A stretch of 31,450 nt of DNA from an uncultured Collinsella sp. (GTDB taxonomy: Bacteria; Actinomycetota; Coriobacteriia; Coriobacteriales; Coriobacteriaceae), in assembly GCA_900544865.1 (NCBI GenBank), contig UQXA01000025.1, forward strand, positions 1 to 31,450. The letters are read 5' to 3'. The notes below the pieces were generated by a model. It was not told the origin of the DNA. It did not search any database and saw only the letters and a list, made by a program, of their open reading frames with translations. A program made the position numbers and the translations under genes. This document shows, in pieces, positions 1 to 6,614 of the stretch. Numbering within the stretch: position 1 is the first letter of the stretch; the number at the start of each line of letters is the position of its first letter.

Positions 1-55
1 GCGCCCTTGAAGTTGAACGTCAGATTGTCCAAATGCGGCCCGCGCAGCGTCGAGT
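1..55. other. Contig edge, no assignable gene
   Basis: These bases lie outside lysS and the palindrome that follows it. A short plus-strand frame is open from base 3 to a TAA at 81-83 inside the palindrome, and a minus-strand frame is also open to the edge. Neither has a start, an RBS or a recognisable motif in the window. A partial neighbouring gene is possible but cannot be supported. Confidence 0.4.
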
Positions 56-85
56 GGTTACGGCGTTTGGCAAAACGCCGTAACC
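56..85. repeat. Perfect palindrome just after the lysS stop
   Basis: Arms 56-68 and 73-85 (GGTTACGGCGTTT and its complement) are a perfect 13-bp stem with a 4-base loop. It starts two bases after the lysS stop codon. On the lysS strand no T-run follows, so it is not a classical intrinsic terminator. A sibling with the same outer sequence but a rearranged, compensating G/C core is found just after the dtd stop at 4574-4601. Confidence 0.8.
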
Positions 86-87
86 CC

Positions 88-2052
88 CTAGTACATCTTT
101 GCGCCGGCGGGGATGGAGGCGTCGAGCTGGATCAGGTTGAGGCGCTCCTCGCCCTCCTCCTCGTGGACAGCGCTGATCAGCATGCCGCAGCTGGGAATAC
201 CCATCATCTTGCGCGGAGGCAGGTTGGTGATGGCGAGCAAGGTCTTGCCAACCAGGTCCTCGGGCTCGTAATAAGCGTGAATACCGGAGAGGATGGTGCG
301 GTCGGTGCCGGTGCCGTCGTCGAGCGTAAAGTTCAGCAGCTTCTTGGACTTCTTGACGGCCTCGCATGCCTTGACCTTCACAGCGCGGAAGTCGCTCTTG
401 GAGAAGGTATCAAAGTCGACGAACTCCTCAAACAGCGGCTCAACGGCGATCTTGGAGTAATCGAGCGTGGGCTTAAGCGACGTAACGAACGGGCTCGCGG
501 CGTTGCCGGCCTCGGCAGCCTTGGCGGCAGCGGCACCGGACTGGAAACCCTTCTCGGGCTTCATGTGCGGGAACAGCAGCACGTCGCGGATAGAAGCCTG
601 GTTGGTGAGCAGCATGACCACGCGGTCGATACCAATGCCAATGCCGCCCGCGGGAGGCATACCGTACTCGAGGGCGCGCACGTAGTCCTCGTCGTACTCC
701 ATGGCCTCGTCGTCACCGCCGGCCTTCTCGGCCATCTGGGCGGCAAAGCGCTCGGCCTGGTCGACCGGGTCGTTGAGCTCGGAGAAAGCGTTGGCGTACT
801 CGTGGCCGGCGATGACCAGCTCAAAGCGGTGGGTCAAACGCGGGTCGTCCTCAAAACGCTTGGCGAGCGGGCTGACCTCGATGGGGTAATCGCACACGAA
901 CGTCGGGTTGACGATGGTGTCCTCGCCCAGCTCATCGTAAATCTCGGCGATGATCTTGCCAGCAGTCCACTCGGGCTTGATCTCCAGGCCCTTCTCGCGC
1001 GCGGCGGCAGCAAGCTCCTCGACCGGCGTGTCAATGGTGACCTGCTTGCCGAGCACGTCGGAGACGATGTCGGTCATGGGACGGCTGGCCCACTCACCAG
1101 AAAGGTCGATGGTCTGGCCCTGATACTCGATGACCTCGGGGTTGCCGATGGCCTTGTTAGCCGCCTTAATGACACCCTGGGCGAGCGCCTTCATGCCCTC
1201 GAGGTCGGAGAAGGCACGGTAGGCCTCCATCGTGGTGAACTCGGGGTTGTGGGTAAGGTCCATGCCCTCGTTACGGAAGATGCGGCCGATCTCGAACACG
1301 CGCTCAAAACCACCGACGATGCAGCGCTTGAGGTGCAGCTCGGTGGCAATACGCAGGTAGCACTCCTGATCGAGCGCGTTGAAGTGGGTAATGAACGGCT
1401 TGGCAGTAGCGCCGCCTTGGATGGTCTGCAGGATGGGGGTCTCGACCTCCATGTAGCCGTCGGACTCCATAAAGCGACGGAAGGTGGAGAGAATCTGCGA
1501 ACGCTTACGAAAGGTCTCGCGAACGTCGTCGTTGGCGATCAGGTCGACATAGCGCTGGCGATAGCGGGTCTCCTTGTCGGAAAGACCGTGGAACTTCTCG
1601 GGCAGCGGACGAACGGCCTTGGCAAGCAGGGTCGCGCTCTTAGGAGCAACGGAAAGCTGGCCGCGCTGGGTGCGCACGACCACGCCGGTCACGCCCAGGA
1701 TGTCGCCCAGGTCGAGGGCCTTGAGCGTATTCCAGGCAGCCTCGTCCATGTCGTTGATGCGGCAGAACAGTTGAATCTCGGCAGTCGCATCGCGCACGAC
1801 GATGAACATGATCTTGCCCTGACCGCGCTTGGCGACCACACGGCCGGCGATCTTCACGACATCCTCGGTGTCCTCACCATCGGCAAGATCGGCGTACTTA
1901 GTCTCGATATCGGCGACGTAGTCCTCAAGCTCAGAGTGCTCGGGATAGGGGTTCTGGCCCGCCTCGAACAGGGCGGCGCGCTTGGCCAGGCGGGTGGCGC
2001 GCTCGTCGTTGAGCGTCGATGCCTGATCGGCGGCGTTCTGGTTCTCTGCCAT
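88..2052 (-). CDS. lysS: Lysyl-tRNA synthetase, class II, with C-terminal tRNA-binding domain
   Basis: This enzyme charges tRNA-Lys with lysine using ATP in the cytoplasm. The 654-residue product has an OB-fold anticodon-binding domain (about 65-145) and a class II catalytic core (about 160-500). Motif 2 is visible as RIFRNEG near 257-263 and motif 3 as GIGIGIDR near 470-477. Usual bacterial LysRS is about 500 residues. Here a linker rich in Ala and Gly leads to an extra domain at about 545-654 that resembles the Trbp111/MetG C-terminal tRNA-binding OB fold, ending in a typical IPAGAK-like tail. The ATG at 2052 has a GAGGAG ribosome site a few bases upstream. It follows greA on the same strand, but a terminator-like hairpin lies between them. 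Identity is certain; the role of the extra domain (non-specific tRNA capture) is inferred from the family. Confidence 0.97.
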   Translation of the reverse strand: MAENQNAADQASTLNDERATRLAKRAALFEAGQNPYPEHSELEDYVADIETKYADLADGEDTEDVVKIAGRVVAKRGQGKIMFIVVRDATAEIQLFCRINDMDEAAWNTLKALDLGDILGVTGVVVRTQRGQLSVAPKSATLLAKAVRPLPEKFHGLSDKETRYRQRYVDLIANDDVRETFRKRSQILSTFRRFMESDGYMEVETPILQTIQGGATAKPFITHFNALDQECYLRIATELHLKRCIVGGFERVFEIGRIFRNEGMDLTHNPEFTTMEAYRAFSDLEGMKALAQGVIKAANKAIGNPEVIEYQGQTIDLSGEWASRPMTDIVSDVLGKQVTIDTPVEELAAAAREKGLEIKPEWTAGKIIAEIYDELGEDTIVNPTFVCDYPIEVSPLAKRFEDDPRLTHRFELVIAGHEYANAFSELNDPVDQAERFAAQMAEKAGGDDEAMEYDEDYVRALEYGMPPAGGIGIGIDRVVMLLTNQASIRDVLLFPHMKPEKGFQSGAAAAKAAEAGNAASPFVTSLKPTLDYSKIAVEPLFEEFVDFDTFSKSDFRAVKVKACEAVKKSKKLLNFTLDDGTGTDRTILSGIHAYYEPEDLVGKTLLAITNLPPRKMMGIPSCGMLISAVHEEEGEERLNLIQLDASIPAGAKMY

Positions 2053-2070
2053 AAGTTAGCTCCTCAAACT

Positions 2071-2103
2071 AAAACGCTCCCCAGGATTCGGTCCCAGGGA
2101 GCG
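2071..2103 (-). terminator. Intrinsic terminator after greA
   Basis: Arms 2075-2081 and 2097-2103 (CGCTCCC with GGGAGCG) form a 7-bp GC-rich stem. On the minus strand it is followed by TTTT (2071-2074). It sits in the gap between greA and lysS, so it probably ends or attenuates the greA transcript before lysS. Confidence 0.75.
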
Positions 2104-2131
2104 AAAACATACCTTTACGCGGGACCGTGGT

Positions 2132-2602
2132 CTAGCGTGCGATCTTGGCGATGGTGTAGACGCGAGTCTTGCCGGAAGGCGTAACGACCTCGACGGAGTC
2201 GCCCTCGCCGTGACCGATGATGGCGTGACCGACCGGAGACTCGTTGGAAATCTTGTGCTCGAGCGAGTTGGTCTCGGTGGTACCGACGAGCGTGACTTCC
2301 ATGACCTCGCCGTTGGGATCAATCAGCGAAACGGTGGAACCGATGGAGACGGTCAGGTCGCCCGTGGTGGCAGCAACCTGAGCGTTGGCGAGGATGGCCT
2401 GGATCTCGGCAATACGAGCGGCGTTCTGGGCCTGCTTGTCCTTAGCGGCGTCGTACTCGGAGTTCTCCGAAAGGTCGCCGAACGCGCGGGCTTCCTTGAT
2501 GTCCTCGACGATCTCCTTGGCGTAATCGCCCTCACGCCAAGCGAGCTCCTCGACGAGCTTCTGGCGGCCCTCAGCGGTCAGTACGATCTGGCTTGCGTCC
2601 AT
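2132..2602 (-). CDS. greA: Transcription elongation factor GreA
   Basis: GreA rescues backtracked RNA polymerase by stimulating cleavage of the 3' end of the nascent RNA. With the start at 2602 the product is 156 residues, the normal family length. The ATG at 2602 is preceded by GGGGAG at a good distance, whereas the in-frame ATG at 2632 has no RBS and would add ten atypical residues. The N-terminal half is the coiled-coil that enters the polymerase secondary channel, with an acidic tip region (GDLSENSEYDAAKD at about 41-54). The C-terminal half is the FKBP-like domain with SPVGHAIIGH. It has a terminator on its downstream side and tatA's terminator upstream, so it is probably transcribed alone. 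Confidence 0.97.
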   Translation of the reverse strand: MDASQIVLTAEGRQKLVEELAWREGDYAKEIVEDIKEARAFGDLSENSEYDAAKDKQAQNAARIAEIQAILANAQVAATTGDLTVSIGSTVSLIDPNGEVMEVTLVGTTETNSLEHKISNESPVGHAIIGHGEGDSVEVVTPSGKTRVYTIAKIAR

Positions 2603-2650
2603 ACGGATATCTCCCCAACTCTGATCAAACAATCAACTGTCAACAAAACG

Positions 2651-2683
2651 AAAAAGACCGGCTAGCCTGCGGGCAAGCCGGTC
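2651..2683 (-). terminator. Intrinsic terminator of tatA
   Basis: GACCGGCT and AGCCGGTC arms within 2656-2683 form a long GC-rich hairpin. On the minus strand five T residues (2651-2655) follow at once. It lies 26 bases beyond the tatA stop codon. Confidence 0.88.
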
Positions 2684-2708
2684 AGGTGCTCACCCCAAAG
2701 GGATGGGA

Positions 2709-2984
2709 CTACTCTGCGTCCGCGTCGCTGTCCTCTGCCTGCTTCTTCTTGGCAGCAGCGAGCTTGGCCTCGAGCTCAGCGATCTCCTTGTCCTCCTCGG
2801 ACTGCTCGACCACGACCTCCTCGGCCTGCTTGGTCTCGGCCTTATCGTCGCCCTCCATACCCTCACGGATATTCTTGACGGTAGAGCCGAGGGACTTGCC
2901 GAGCTTCGGCAGGTTCTTGGGCCCGAAGATAATCAGGACAACGACGAGAATAATGATGAGCTCAGGAGCCCTCAGTCCAAACAT
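2709..2984 (-). CDS. tatA: Sec-independent translocase protein TatA
   Basis: TatA forms the size-variable pore of the twin-arginine export pathway in the cytoplasmic membrane. The 91-residue product begins MFGLRAPE. It has one membrane helix (about 7-22, rich in Ile, Val and Leu), the conserved FGP hinge and KLPKLGKSLG-type amphipathic helix, then a long Glu/Lys/Ala-rich charged tail. The ATG at 2984 has GGAGG six bases upstream. Longer in-frame extension would run through the tRNA-Pro gene and is artefactual. No tatB or tatC lies nearby, which is usual for dispersed tat genes in actinobacteria. It has its own promoter and terminator. A TatB assignment is less likely because the helix begins with the TatA-type FG(L/I)xxPEL pattern. 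Confidence 0.93.
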   Translation of the reverse strand: MFGLRAPELIIILVVVLIIFGPKNLPKLGKSLGSTVKNIREGMEGDDKAETKQAEEVVVEQSEEDKEIAELEAKLAAAKKKQAEDSDADAE

Positions 2985-3020
2985 GTAGACCTCCACAATA
3001 CAGCGAGACAAGCTCGAATG

Positions 3021-3049
3021 AGTATACCGCGGGTATCGCGGTATCACAA
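3021..3049 (-). promoter_or_regulatory. Sigma70-type promoter of tatA with embedded palindrome
   Basis: On the minus strand a -35 TTGTGA (3044-3049) and a -10 TATACT (3021-3026) are separated by exactly 17 bases. The spacer carries a perfect 8-bp inverted repeat, ATACCGCG (3024-3031) against CGCGGTAT (3037-3044). It overlaps both hexamers, so a repressor site is plausible. Confidence 0.72.
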
Positions 3050-3057
3050 CACTAGCT

Positions 3058-3085
3058 AAAAAAAGGGACCGCAAGAAGCGGTCCC
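3058..3085 (-). terminator. Intrinsic terminator of tRNA-Pro
   Basis: GGGACCGC (3065-3072) and GCGGTCCC (3078-3085) form a perfect 8-bp stem with a 5-base loop. On the minus strand seven T residues (3058-3064) follow. It lies 12 bases past the tRNA-Pro CCA end. Confidence 0.9.
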
Positions 3086-3096
3086 TCCTCATGCTC

Positions 3097-3173
3097 TGGT
3101 CGGGTTGACTGGATTTGAACCAGCGACCCCTGCGTCCCGAACGCAGTGCTCTACCAAACTGAGCCACAACCCG
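3097..3173 (-). tRNA. tRNA-Pro (anticodon CGG)
   Basis: The 77-base minus-strand sequence folds as a tRNA. The acceptor CGGGTTG pairs with CAACCCG, and the discriminator is A with an encoded CCA. The T-arm is CTGGTTCAAATCCAG. The anticodon stem CTGCG/CGCAG encloses the loop TTCGGGA, so the anticodon is CGG, reading CCG proline codons. It sits between ispE and tatA and has its own terminator. Confidence 0.97.
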
Positions 3174-3184
3174 TTAGCTTGACT

Positions 3185-3190
3185 ATAGTA
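3185..3190 (-). promoter_or_regulatory. Possible -10 box for tRNA-Pro
   Basis: TACTAT on the minus strand lies 12 bases upstream of the mature tRNA 5' end, the expected distance. No convincing -35 hexamer is visible at 16-18 bases, so the call is tentative. Readthrough from ispE is an alternative. Confidence 0.35.
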
Positions 3191-3222
3191 ACAAAGATTT
3201 TCGCCGCGTGCTAGAGAAATTT

Positions 3223-4119
3223 TTATTTCTTTGGCGCGTCGATTTGAACCGTGTTGGAAATAAGCTCAGTCGCGCAGGCCCACCAGCCATTTTGCTGGGC
3301 AGCATCGGCAAGCCTTTCGGCCGTGGCAGCGGTGTCGCAAATGGCAAACGAGCAGGCACCCGATCCGCACACATCTACAGCAACGGTTCCGTCCTGTTTA
3401 CGCAGCCAGTCGAGGACCGTTTGAATCTGCGACTCCATCTGTGCGGAAATGACACCAAGGTTGTTATGGATGAGTGCATATGCCGTCTCGGCATCACCAG
3501 CACGCAAGGCAGAAGCTATCGCGCCGGGCTTGTCCGCAGGCACCGGGGCCTCGTCAAAACGTCGATAGGCTTCAATTGTCGAAACGCTTGCCTCGCGCGG
3601 CTTGACCAGCACGACGGGCGTCGCGGGCAGCGCGGGGTACTCAGTTGCCAGCACATCTCCCCCACCTACGTAGAACGCAGGACTCGCGTGCAAAAAGAAC
3701 GGGACGTCAGCACCAATGCCCCGCGCAATATCGTCGAGCGCTGGGTCGGTGCGATCAATGCCCCAGAGCTCCGCCAAGGCGACAATGACCGCGGCCGCAT
3801 CCGTCGAGGGGCCGCCCAAGCCGGCGCACAATGGAATGCGCTTCTCAATCGTCACGCAGATGTTTGCCTCGCGACCATAATGCTCGGCCATAGCAACCGC
3901 AGCCCGATACGCCGTATTCTTTTGCATGGGAAAATCTGATGCTGGAACCGTCTGGACGGTCAGCGCCTGCGCCGGCGTGACCGTCACGGTATCGGAAAGA
4001 CCGACGGCCGCCATCAGGGAATCGACCCTGTGGTAGCCGCGGTCATCGCGCTCGGTATGAACCCCCAGGTAGAGGTTAATCTTTGCCGGCGCGGAAAGGG
4101 TCAGGGACCGATCGGTCAC
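3223..4119 (-). CDS. ispE: 4-diphosphocytidyl-2-C-methyl-D-erythritol kinase IspE
   Basis: IspE phosphorylates the 2-hydroxyl of CDP-methylerythritol with ATP in the non-mevalonate (MEP) isoprenoid pathway. The 298-residue protein shows the GHMP kinase pattern. An N-terminal APAKINLYLGV motif (10-20) is followed by the glycine-rich ATP loop PLCAGLGGPSTDAAA at about 96-110 and a C-terminal motif VCGSGACSFA. In the ATP loop, Pro-Ser-Thr replaces the usual Gly-Ser-Ser, a modest deviation. Translation starts at a GTG (4119), two bases after the stop of veg, so the two genes are an operon and are probably translationally coupled. The downstream neighbour is tRNA-Pro. The identification is secure. 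Confidence 0.95.
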   Translation of the reverse strand: MTDRSLTLSAPAKINLYLGVHTERDDRGYHRVDSLMAAVGLSDTVTVTPAQALTVQTVPASDFPMQKNTAYRAAVAMAEHYGREANICVTIEKRIPLCAGLGGPSTDAAAVIVALAELWGIDRTDPALDDIARGIGADVPFFLHASPAFYVGGGDVLATEYPALPATPVVLVKPREASVSTIEAYRRFDEAPVPADKPGAIASALRAGDAETAYALIHNNLGVISAQMESQIQTVLDWLRKQDGTVAVDVCGSGACSFAICDTAATAERLADAAQQNGWWACATELISNTVQIDAPKK

Positions 4120-4121
4120 CG

Positions 4122-4418
4122 TTAATGCTCCTCGAGCTGATTGCCGAGCGGGGTAAAGATATGCTCGCCGCTCTCAGGGTCGAACAGCTCGACCTGACCG
4201 GTGAGGACATCGATATACTGGTAGGACTGACGCGACTTGCGGCCGCGGCGCTCGTCAACCTCGACGATAAAGACGGCGGGGTGGACGCTCTTGATGGTGC
4301 CCATGCGCTCGACGACGCGGGTGCGGCCCATGTTGGCCTTAACCTTGACGCGATCGCCCACCATATCGGTCAGCTTCTCGTGGATGTCGTCGACGTGATT
4401 GACTTCCATCTCTTCCAT
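4122..4418 (-). CDS. veg: Veg family protein
   Basis: This small 98-residue protein matches the Veg family, known in Bacillus as a highly expressed vegetative protein linked to biofilm regulation. Its biochemical role is not settled. Typical family features are visible: an N-terminal segment with VGDRVKVKANMGR, then ERMGTIKSVHPAVFIVEVDE and a SYQYIDVLTGQVEL segment. I chose the ATG at 4418 because TGGAGG sits eight bases upstream. The upstream in-frame ATG at 4442 lacks an RBS and would swallow this one. It is the first gene of a veg-ispE pair with a two-base gap, the order seen in many Gram-positive genomes. Confidence 0.88.
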   Translation of the reverse strand: MEEMEVNHVDDIHEKLTDMVGDRVKVKANMGRTRVVERMGTIKSVHPAVFIVEVDERRGRKSRQSYQYIDVLTGQVELFDPESGEHIFTPLGNQLEEH

Positions 4419-4445
4419 GAACAGGGCCTCCAGAAGGTGCAATTC

Positions 4446-4465
4446 AAAAAGGGGATAATACCCCT
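4446..4465 (-). terminator. Small terminator-like hairpin in the veg leader
   Basis: On the minus strand AGGGG (4461-4465) and CCCCT (4450-4454) form a 5-bp stem with a 6-base loop, followed by TTTTT. It lies between the veg promoter and the veg RBS, so it could attenuate the transcript. The stem is short, so confidence is low. Confidence 0.35.
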
Positions 4466-4485
4466 AAGATAGACAAAACTCTAAT

Positions 4486-4515
4486 ACTATAGCACCCTGC
4501 TGCCGCCATACGCAA
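4486..4515 (-). promoter_or_regulatory. Probable promoter of veg-ispE
   Basis: On the minus strand a -35 TTGCGT (4510-4515) and a -10 TATAGT (4486-4491) are 18 bases apart, leaving a leader of roughly 60 bases before the veg start. Confidence 0.6.
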
Positions 4516-4573
4516 GTAGCTAAATAAGCCCCGTCCCAAATACGTACCAGACGACAATCTCGCATGACCAGTT

Positions 4574-4601
4574 GTTACGCGGTTTGGTAAAACCGCGTAA
4601 C
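4574..4601. repeat. Perfect palindrome just after the dtd stop
   Basis: Arms 4574-4585 and 4590-4601 (GTTACGCGGTTT and its complement) form a perfect 12-bp stem with a 4-base loop. It begins directly after the dtd stop codon. It is the sibling of the element at 56-85: the ends match, while the core changes from GGCG/CGCC to GCGG/CCGC so that pairing is kept. Confidence 0.8.
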
Positions 4602-5048
4602 CTAAAGGTTGTCGGTGTCCAGGACGATGGTGAATGGACCGTCGTTGACCAAGTCGACTTTCATATCGGCGCCGAAGATGCCATGTGCTACGTGTTCGAC
4701 ATCTTGACGAACAAGCGTCAGGAAGTACTCGTAGAGCTCGTTGGCGACATCGGGGGCGCCAGCATCCGTAAACGATGGGCGGCGACCGTGGCGGCAGTCG
4801 GCGAACAGCGTGAACTGCGACACCACGAGCACCTCGCCGTCGACATCGGCAAGCGCCAAGTTGGTCTTGCCGTTCTCGTCCTCGTTAATGCGCAAGCCCC
4901 GGAGCTTGCCCCACAGCTTGTCGGCCTCGGCACGCGTATCGCCATGGCCCACACCCAGCAGCACCAGGTAGCCGCGTCCAATGCGGCCCACGCACTCGCC
5001 GTCGACCGTCACGCCGGCGTTGAGCACGCGCTGCACCACCGCACGCAT
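4602..5048 (-). CDS. dtd: D-aminoacyl-tRNA deacylase
   Basis: Dtd hydrolyses D-amino acids wrongly attached to tRNA, and glycine from tRNA-Ala, protecting translation. The 148-residue length is standard. Hallmarks are the start MRAVVQRV, the SQFTLFADCRHGRRPSF motif (about 78-94, carrying the SQxTL catalytic segment), and the C-terminal NDGPFTIVLDT, the Gly-Pro loop of the partner subunit's active site. The Pro follows Gly as expected. It begins three bases after the rdgB stop, so rdgB-dtd form an operon. A palindrome follows its stop codon directly. Confidence 0.95.
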   Translation of the reverse strand: MRAVVQRVLNAGVTVDGECVGRIGRGYLVLLGVGHGDTRAEADKLWGKLRGLRINEDENGKTNLALADVDGEVLVVSQFTLFADCRHGRRPSFTDAGAPDVANELYEYFLTLVRQDVEHVAHGIFGADMKVDLVNDGPFTIVLDTDNL

Positions 5049-5051
5049 GGC

Positions 5052-5693
5052 CTACTCCTCGCCCGTCAGCTTGGCGGACAGATGCTCGAGCGCGTGGAAA
5101 CGATGGCTGATGGCGTTCTTCTCGTCAGCCGTCAGCTCGGCCATGGTCTTGCCCGGCGTGTCGACCGGCAGGAACAGCGGGTCGTAGCCAAAGCCGTGAT
5201 CGCCGCGGCCCTCGTGCGCGATAACGCCCTCGCAGGCGCCCTCGCCATAGGTGACCAAACCGTCCGTGTCGATGAGCGCGACGACGCTCATAAAGCGCGC
5301 GGTGCGATCCTCGTCGGCCACGCCATCCAGGTTAACGAGGAGTTTGGCGTTGTTGGCGGCATCGTCGCCGTGCACGCCCGCATAGCGCGCGCTATACACG
5401 CCCGGCTCGCCGTCCAGGGCATCAACGACCAAGCCCGAATCGTCGGCAATGGCCATAAGGCCCGTCTCCTCAACCGCGGCTTGGGCCTTGATGATGGCGT
5501 TCTCCAAAAACGTCGTGCCGTTTTCCTCGGGATCCTCAAAATCACCCAGCTGGCCGAGCGCCACAAAGCGCACCTCGGGCATGACCTTGCCCAAAATGGC
5601 CTCGATCTCGGTGAGCTTATGGGCGTTGCCCGTTGCCACGACGATGGTCGCCGCCGGGTCGAGGGTGTCGATGTCAATCTTCTCAAGTGCCAT
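5052..5693 (-). CDS. rdgB: XTP/dITP diphosphatase (RdgB/HAM1 family)
   Basis: This enzyme removes non-canonical purine nucleotides (dITP, XTP) by releasing pyrophosphate, keeping them out of DNA and RNA. The 213-residue protein shows the substrate-binding VVATGNAHKLTEI at about 18-30. It also has the catalytic ADDSGL at 83-88, EPGVYSARYAG and the C-terminal GFGYDPLFLP with NAISHR. The ATG at 5693 is preceded by AAGGAGG. It lies about 135 bases downstream of rph, with a hairpin in the gap, and upstream of dtd with only three bases between. Pairing of rph, rdgB and dtd in one area is common in Gram-positive genomes. The gene name rdgB is used by homology. Confidence 0.95.
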   Translation of the reverse strand: MALEKIDIDTLDPAATIVVATGNAHKLTEIEAILGKVMPEVRFVALGQLGDFEDPEENGTTFLENAIIKAQAAVEETGLMAIADDSGLVVDALDGEPGVYSARYAGVHGDDAANNAKLLVNLDGVADEDRTARFMSVVALIDTDGLVTYGEGACEGVIAHEGRGDHGFGYDPLFLPVDTPGKTMAELTADEKNAISHRFHALEHLSAKLTGEE

Positions 5694-5799
5694 AACTGGC
5701 CTCCTTGTCTCTATAGCAAGCCGCGTGAGGGGCGTTTGGGCACTTGACCCCTCCCCTCTCAGGCGATCGGACCTTTCAACGCAGCATTTCAGCAGATAA

Positions 5800-5836
5800 A
5801 ACCTACCAAAATAAACCTGTCCCTTTTTGGCAGGTT
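5800..5836 (-). terminator. Terminator overlapping the rph stop codon
   Basis: On the minus strand AACCTGCCAAAA (5825-5836, containing the rph stop) pairs over 12 positions with TTTTGGTAGGTT (5800-5811), with one G-U pair, followed by TTATC. The same 5' arm can instead pair with CAGGTT (5814-5819), giving a competing shorter hairpin. Probably it ends or attenuates the murE-rph transcript before rdgB. Confidence 0.6.
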
Positions 5837-6560
5837 AGGCGATGGCTTGGCGCTGAAGCTCGATGAGCTCGGCGATACCCTTGTCGCCCAGGTCGAGCAA
5901 GGCGTTGAGGCGTTTGCGGTCGAAGGGCGCCTGCTCGCCGGTACCCTGGAGCTCGATCATCTCACCGGTGTCGGTGGCGACGAGGTTCATGTCGACCTCG
6001 GCATGGCTGTCCTCGGAATAATCCAAGTCGAGCAGCGTATTGCCGTCGACAACGCCCATGGAGATGGCAGCCACCTGGCCGATAAGCGGGATGCGCTCGA
6101 TCTTGCCCGCCTCGACCCACATGGCGAGGGCGTCGTGCAGCGCCACCCAGGCGCCGGTGATGCTCGCTGTACGCGTGCCGCCATCGGCCTGAATCACATC
6201 GCAGTCGACGGTGACGGTGTACTCGCCGAGCGCCTTCATGTTGACGACGGTACGCAGGCTGCGGCCAATGAGGCGCTCGATCTCCATGGAGCGGCCCTTG
6301 CGGTTGGCGTGCTCGCGCTTGCAGCGCTTGCCGGTCGACGCCGGCAGCATGGCGTATTCCGCGGTCACCCAGCCGGCCTTAGCTCCCTTTCGCCAGCCCG
6401 GCACGCCCTCCTCGATAGTGGCGGCGCACAGCACGCGCGTGTCACCGAACTCGGCCAGACACGAGCCGTGAGCGTGCTTCATGACGCCACGGGTGAGCTT
6501 AACGGGGCGCAACTCGTTGGCGGCGCGACCGTTGGCGCGGTTGACCTGCATGTACTCCAT
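5835..6560 (-). CDS. rph: Ribonuclease PH
   Basis: RNase PH is a phosphate-dependent 3' to 5' exoribonuclease that trims tRNA 3' ends. The 241-residue product is of normal length. It has the N-terminal RANGRAANELRPV, the HAHGSCLAEFGDTRVLC block, AEYAMLPASTGKR, the ERLIGRSLRTVV segment (about 93-104) and CDVIQADGGTRTASITGA (about 119-136) with the phosphate- and metal-site residues. The ATG at 6560 has AAAGGAAA upstream. It follows murI by 54 bases, and the pair murI-rph followed by rdgB is a well-known Gram-positive arrangement. A hairpin overlaps its stop codon. Confidence 0.96.
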   Translation of the reverse strand: MEYMQVNRANGRAANELRPVKLTRGVMKHAHGSCLAEFGDTRVLCAATIEEGVPGWRKGAKAGWVTAEYAMLPASTGKRCKREHANRKGRSMEIERLIGRSLRTVVNMKALGEYTVTVDCDVIQADGGTRTASITGAWVALHDALAMWVEAGKIERIPLIGQVAAISMGVVDGNTLLDLDYSEDSHAEVDMNLVATDTGEMIELQGTGEQAPFDRKRLNALLDLGDKGIAELIELQRQAIA

Positions 6561-6614
6561 AGAAATTTCCTTTCGGCAAAAGATGTGGCGAAGGCTCTGG
6601 CAGCTGCCTTACAT

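Noticed and set aside
3..83. Possible C-terminal end of a convergent plus-strand gene
   Set aside because: A 26-codon frame ends in TAA inside the palindrome, but there is no motif and a competing minus frame exists; too little sequence to support it.
7..2184. 725-codon open frame on the plus strand over lysS and greA
   Set aside because: It is the antisense shadow of two certain genes in GC-rich DNA; it has no RBS or domain and starts at the contig edge.
5710..5715. TATAGA with TGC as an extended -10 for rdgB
   Set aside because: The implied transcription start would fall inside the rdgB RBS, leaving no leader.
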